This document shows positions 59,701 through 64,000 of a stretch of DNA of 64,000 nucleotides, piece after piece. The notes beneath the pieces were generated by a model. It ran no database searches and had not been told where the DNA came from. It worked only from the letters and a program-made list of their open reading frames with translations. Within the stretch, counting starts at the first letter, position 1. Each line of letters opens with the position of its first letter. Source of the stretch: Physcomitrium patens (lineage: Eukaryota; Streptophyta; Bryopsida; Funariales; Funariaceae). The DNA lies in the NCBI RefSeq assembly GCF_000002425.4, contig NC_037255.1, forward strand, positions 25,013,389 to 25,077,388, in the 5' to 3' direction. A program made the position numbers and the translations under genes.

Positions 59701-62402
59701 ATTCTAGTTATTGATTTATGGTGCCTAAGAAAAATGGATTGTTACGTTTTATTCAAGATATGCAGCCAATGAATGCAGTAATTATAAGAAATATAGATAT
59801 AAGACCTTTAGTAGATGAGTTTGCAGAAGTATTTACAGGAAGGGTAATTTATTCAATGAGAGATTTATATTCGAGTTATGATCAATTTTAATTTCTGCAT
59901 GGGAGTAGAGATCTAACAACAATAAAAACGCCACTTGGATTACATAAAATGTGTACTCTCCCACAAGGTGCTACTAACTCAATTGCACATATGATGAATG
60001 AGATGAACAAGGTATTAAGAGACTTCATTCCTAAAAAAACTATGCCTTTTTTAGATGATGTTCCTATCAAAGGATGTAAAGAAGGAAAAAAAGATGAAAC
60101 TTTAGATGATAGAGGGTGTTGCAAATATGTTGTTGATCATATACAAGATTGTGAAAAGATTTTAATTCGACTTGAAGATGTTCATCTTATACTTTCAAGA
60201 GCAAAATCTATATTTGGAGTATAAGAAGTTCTTATTATTGGACATTTGTGTGGATTTTATGAGAGAAAGCCAGATCAAAGCAAAGTTGATGCAATTGGAA
60301 GGATGAAAGATTCATGTGACTCTTTAACAGAAGTACGCAGGTTTTTAGGGGCTTGTGTATTTTATCGTATATGGATTCCTCATTATGCTTATGTAACAGA
60401 TCCATTGTATGAATTATTATGCAAGGATTAACGATTTAAATGGGAAAGAAAGTATACTGAAGCAATACAAAAGCTAAAGGTATTATTGATGATACGTCCA
60501 ATTTTAAGAAGAATTGATTATGACTATAATAGACAAGTAATTCTTACTGTGGATATTAGTCCTATTGCTATTGGATGGGCTGTGGATCAAGATGATTTAA
60601 GTGGAAATAGATTTGTAGTTCGATTTGGAGCTAAAATTTTCAGTACTCGTCAACGTGCATATTTGCAAGTCAAAAGAGAACTTTGAGGAGTTGTTTTGGC
60701 TATGAAAGCTGAAAGGGATTATTTGATTGGTGCAGTAGTAGTAATTGAAACAGATTGCTTGCCATTGCTTGGAATGATTACTAATTGTTCAACGTCAGAT
60801 ATTGTAATGTTAAGATGGATTGCTTATATTAAGTCATTAAATTTGGAATTTAAGCATGTTGCTGGAAAAGACAATTTAGTAGCAGACATGCTATCTTGAG
60901 CAAGATATGAAAGAGAAAATGAAATGGTTGAAGACATTGATGATGTTGGATCAAAATTCTATTCAATATTAAATCTTAATAAAGAAGACAAGCTATTTCT
61001 TGAAGAATTTTATGAAGGAGAATTATTCGATATTGATCATTACTTGAATATCTAGACTAAGCAAGAAAATTGGTCTACAGAAAAATTTAAACAAATAAGA
61101 AAAAAAGCATATGGATTTTCGTTTCAAGAAGGATTCTTATAGAAGAGACCAAAGAAAGGGATTAGAATGCGACAAAGAGTGATAGGCAATAAGGAAGAGA
61201 AACAAAAATTATTAAAGGGATTTCATGATAGTTTATAGGCATGACATAGGAGAATTTGGGCTACTTTTGCTAAACTTAAGGAACGATATTGGTAGAGAAA
61301 TATGTATCAAGATGTGTTCTTATTTGTAGAGTCATGTGAAATTTTTCAAGCGTATTCTAATATACAACATCGAGATGGTCTTCATCTTACATATCTTCTA
61401 GCTATTCATTTTAAATGGATTGTTGATTTGGTTATTATCTCAATCAGGTTATAGTAAATGAGATATTTGGTCTTAGCTCGTGAAGATTTATCAAATTAAG
61501 TAGAAAGAAGAGCATTGAGAATAAAATCTATGGAAGGAATTTATAGATTTTTGCTTAAAGACGTTATTTGCCGCTACAGATGTGTAGGAAAAATCACTGT
61601 AGATTGTGGAGAATTAAATGTACAAGAAGCTCGTGAATTTTATAAAAGATGTAGAATTAAACTATCACTCACTACTGCTTATAATCTTGAAGGAAATGCA
61701 AAAAATAAACATGATCACCCACCGATTGTGAAAGCATTAGTTGAAGCTTGTAATGGAAAGGTTAGAGAATGGCCACGATTTTTGTCATTTCCATTATGGA
61801 CTAATCGAACAACTCATAGCTCATTAATGGGATATATGCCTATTGAATTTATGACAAGTCAAAAACCAATTATGCTAATTGAAAAAAAAGTACTTACTTA
61901 GAGTGTGCTACCATGGGAAGATGGATTAAAAAGAGAAGAATTTCTAGCTATTAGAATTCAACAATTAGAGCAAAGATCGGAAGATGTGTAAATAGCATTA
62001 GAAAGGTTAAAAAGAGCAAGGTTACAAAATAAGGCACAATTTGATAAGCAACATCGATTGAGGCGTAAAGCAATTGAAGAAGGTGATTGGGTTTTGGTCT
62101 ATGATAGCAGCTTGGACAATCAACATAGTACTTTAAGGAAGTTTTCTAAATGATGGTTTGGACTGTATGTAGTAACAATTGTTCATGATAATGCAACTTA
62201 TTCATTGCAAGAGTTAGATGGAACAAGGTTAAAAATACAATTTACAAGGAAGCAAGTAAAAATATTTAAACAAAGATACAGAGAAATAAATAAAGACGAC
62301 TTTGTTGAAGATATAGATATTCTTCAATAGAAAGATGAATTTGACTTGGATAGCAAAAATAATGAAGAAGATTTAGACGAAGACTTAGAGAACATATTAT
62401 GA

Positions 62403-62464
62403 ATCAAACAACAACTAGGTTATTTGGTGCATACTAGAGGATGCACAAGTTCAGAGAGGATGGA
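62403..62464 (+). other. Element B pol-LTR spacer with polypurine tract
   Basis: Only 62 nt separate the gag-pol stop from the 3' LTR; AGAGAGGATGGA at its end serves as the likely polypurine tract. There is no room for an accessory ORF like that of element A. Confidence 0.6.
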
Positions 62465-63816
62465 TGTCGTATTGTAACACGACTATATGGTGAAAATATA
62501 AATGAAAAAGATTTTATTAATATTTAGTCATCTTAGTTGATAAAAGCTCAATACAATTTAGAAAGGCTTTATAAAAGATTTTAGAGTATTTTCTTGTCTT
62601 GATAGCTAGTAGATAAAAGATTGTCATTAAATTTTCTTTCTAGATTGTAGAAACTATTTTACCACTGTAGAAAGGCCATAAATTAGAAAAAAAGGTAGAT
62701 GAAGTAAAAAAATGATATGGTAGATAATAAAGTGAAGTTGAGGACAGGAAAGTACTGAAAAACCTCTAGGATAAGTAGGATTGATATCGAGGAGATAACC
62801 ATTTGTGGATCGGGGTCGAAACTAGACCTGTAGGGGAGCATTTGGAGATCGGGATTTGGGGTCGGAGAGCTAGCTTTAAGCTCCTTTCAAAGATGTAAGA
62901 CTTAGTTTCATAGAGTTTGGGAAGACTTTGCAATAATTGTTCAAAGTCAGTGTTTGTATTGGTGATTTGGATTTTTTGCAATAAAGTTAGGGCTAGTACT
63001 CTTGACTGTTTTGTGAAATTGGAGAAACATCTACAGTTGAAATTTTAGAGATGTCTAGATGGTTGAGTATGCCAAGTGCATGCAAAATTTTGTATTAATT
63101 TAATAATATGGATAGAGGATATTTGATCATTAGTGTAAAGAGATATTAGAAGTTGGCACATTGGGGTTGTTTAGAGTTTCTGCAATATCTGGAGACCTAC
63201 TAGTTGGAATAAGGTGAATTTTAGCTTAATAAGTCGAGGACTTAAAGGCGGAGCTGCACACAAAGTTTGAATGAGAATTAACGGTTGGAAAAGGAGAAAT
63301 TGCAATTCAAAGTTCATCATCAACTTTCTAGGCGGCAGTCAAGGGACATCAGTGTAGATTTATGGTGTTTTCTTGCAATCTATAAGTTGGATTGGATTGA
63401 AACTTCTTGAGCATTTAGAAGACTTGTAAAGACACTAGTGGTAGAAGTTTTATAACAATCGGACGATCAAATTGGAAATTACAGCTTGTCGAAGCTTGTT
63501 GTCTAGGATTAGGGTTAGGGTTTAAAAATTAAAAAATTAAAAATTAAAAATTAAAAAAGAGAATAATACTAATAAAAAAATAAAATAAAACCAACAAAGT
63601 AATAAAAGAATTTTTACTTATAATAGCTTAAAGTTTTTTAAAATAGTGTTTCTAAGCACTTTGTATTGGGATTAAGCTTTTACATTGAAATCCGAAATAG
63701 TTTTTATTTAGATGGTTGAAACTCACTAGACTACTTGGATACTTGCAAAACATTATTTTATCTTCCATAGTTAGACGCACTGTTCATTCTCAAGCAAGAT
63801 AGCACGTAATACGACA
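62465..63816 (+). repeat. 3' LTR of element B
   Basis: 1,352 bp, TGTCGTATTG...ACGACA. Lacks the ~34 nt present in the left copy around 49056-49090 (the CCACTAAAACGGCTGC segment); otherwise about 25-30 substitutions by eye, mostly transitions. Confidence 0.9.
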
Positions 63817-64000
63817 ATGTGTATTCTTGCTTAAAAATGCACCAAGTACCTAGCTATAGAAGATAAATAGAAATGCAAGGACAATCCTATCAAATCTAAT
63901 AGAATCTTAATTAATTATAAGTAGACCTTATTTTTTTTTTTTATTAAACTTTGATTTATCAAAAATAAATTTAAAAGAAGTTATAAAAAAATACAAAGAA
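63817..64000. other. Right flank of element B
   Basis: AT-rich sequence after the LTR; nothing recognisable. Its first bases (ATGTG) do not repeat the bases before the left LTR (TACAT), so no target duplication is visible. Confidence 0.5.

Larger units (their letters stand above)
50149..62402 (+). pseudogene. Gag-pol of element B, split by element A and stop-riddled
   Basis: The frame starts at ATG 50149 (MENENKNFEGVLGG), is cut at 50326 by element A, and resumes after the duplicated TTTAG at 56722 in the correct phase. All later coding blocks share one frame to TGA 62400-62402, about 1,950 codons in total, except for a short excursion near 58970-59060 caused by two compensating indels. Domains: gag with a Cys-rich segment (to about 57550), retropepsin ALVDHASEINLM (58500), reverse transcriptase with LPQGATNS (59958) and active site FLDD (60051), RNase H VILTVDIS (60538), integrase from about 61230. 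More than twenty stops interrupt it; those examined fit C-to-T on one strand or the other (CAA/CAG/CGA to TAA/TAG/TGA, TGG to TAG). The catalytic Glu of the integrase is Lys at 61707-61709. Confidence 0.88.
48697..63816 (+). mobile_element. Element B: long Ty3/gypsy retrotransposon hosting element A
   Basis: Bounded by two direct LTRs (48697-50079 and 62465-63816) about 2% different by eye, apart from one ~34-nt deletion in the right copy. Internal region about 12.4 kb, of which 6.39 kb is the nested element A. Without A, B would be about 8.7 kb and carries one gag-pol frame with gag, retropepsin, reverse transcriptase, RNase H and integrase in Ty3/gypsy order. It is dead from many stop codons. 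A target-site duplication is not obvious at its ends. Confidence 0.9.

Noticed and set aside
48692-63821. Target-site duplication for element B
   Set aside because: TACAT on the left and ATGTG on the right do not match; shifting the borders gave at best an imperfect ACATT/ACAAT.
1-64000. CRISPR arrays, rRNA and tRNA genes
   Set aside because: No regularly spaced repeats, no rRNA signature and no cloverleaf with proper A and B boxes were seen; GGTTCGAT near 32365 lacks the rest of a tRNA.

Overview
The window looks like nuclear DNA of a land plant, probably a moss; the species cannot be fixed from sequence alone. Evidence: spliced plant-type genes with GT-AG introns, telo-box motifs (AAACCCTA) near gene starts, chromodomain-bearing Ty3/gypsy elements, and very AT-rich, heavily decayed transposon tracts between more GC-balanced gene islands.

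Layout. 1-1680: a GC-balanced island with no convincing gene. 1680-9850: AT-rich decayed DNA, including a Mutator-like (MULE) element (about 5500-9852) bounded by long inverted repeats, with two decayed gypsy LTRs inside it. 10379-20000: three host genes, RFC4 (clamp loader, +), SPC25 (kinetochore, -) and SEN54 (tRNA-splicing endonuclease subunit, +). 20318-33107: one 38-exon NPC1 sterol-transporter gene (-), carrying an apparent one-base frameshift in exon 14. 36499-37714: a small three-exon gene (+) for an unrecognised Ser/Thr-Pro-rich protein with an exact E2F-type site upstream. RFC4/SPC25 and SEN54/NPC1 are tail to tail; SPC25/SEN54 and NPC1/small gene are head to head across AT-rich spacers.

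38600-64000 is a transposon graveyard. Element C (39413-44960, -) is an extremely AT-converted gypsy copy. Element B (48697-63816, +) is a long gypsy element with ~1.35-1.38 kb LTRs. Element A (50327-56716, +) is a 6.39 kb chromovirus inserted inside the gag of B, with identical 561-bp-long LTRs in size and a perfect TTTAG target duplication. The premature stops examined in A fit single C-to-T changes, and those in B mostly fit C-to-T on one strand or the other.

Two features of the A family are the most unusual things here. First, the sequence right after the 5' LTR is complementary to the LTR sequence 32 nt downstream of its TATA box, as expected for self-primed reverse transcription (Tf1/sushi style) instead of tRNA priming. 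Second, an accessory ORF of about 140 codons lies between the chromodomain and the 3' LTR, and its remnant is still recognisable at the same place in decayed copy C.
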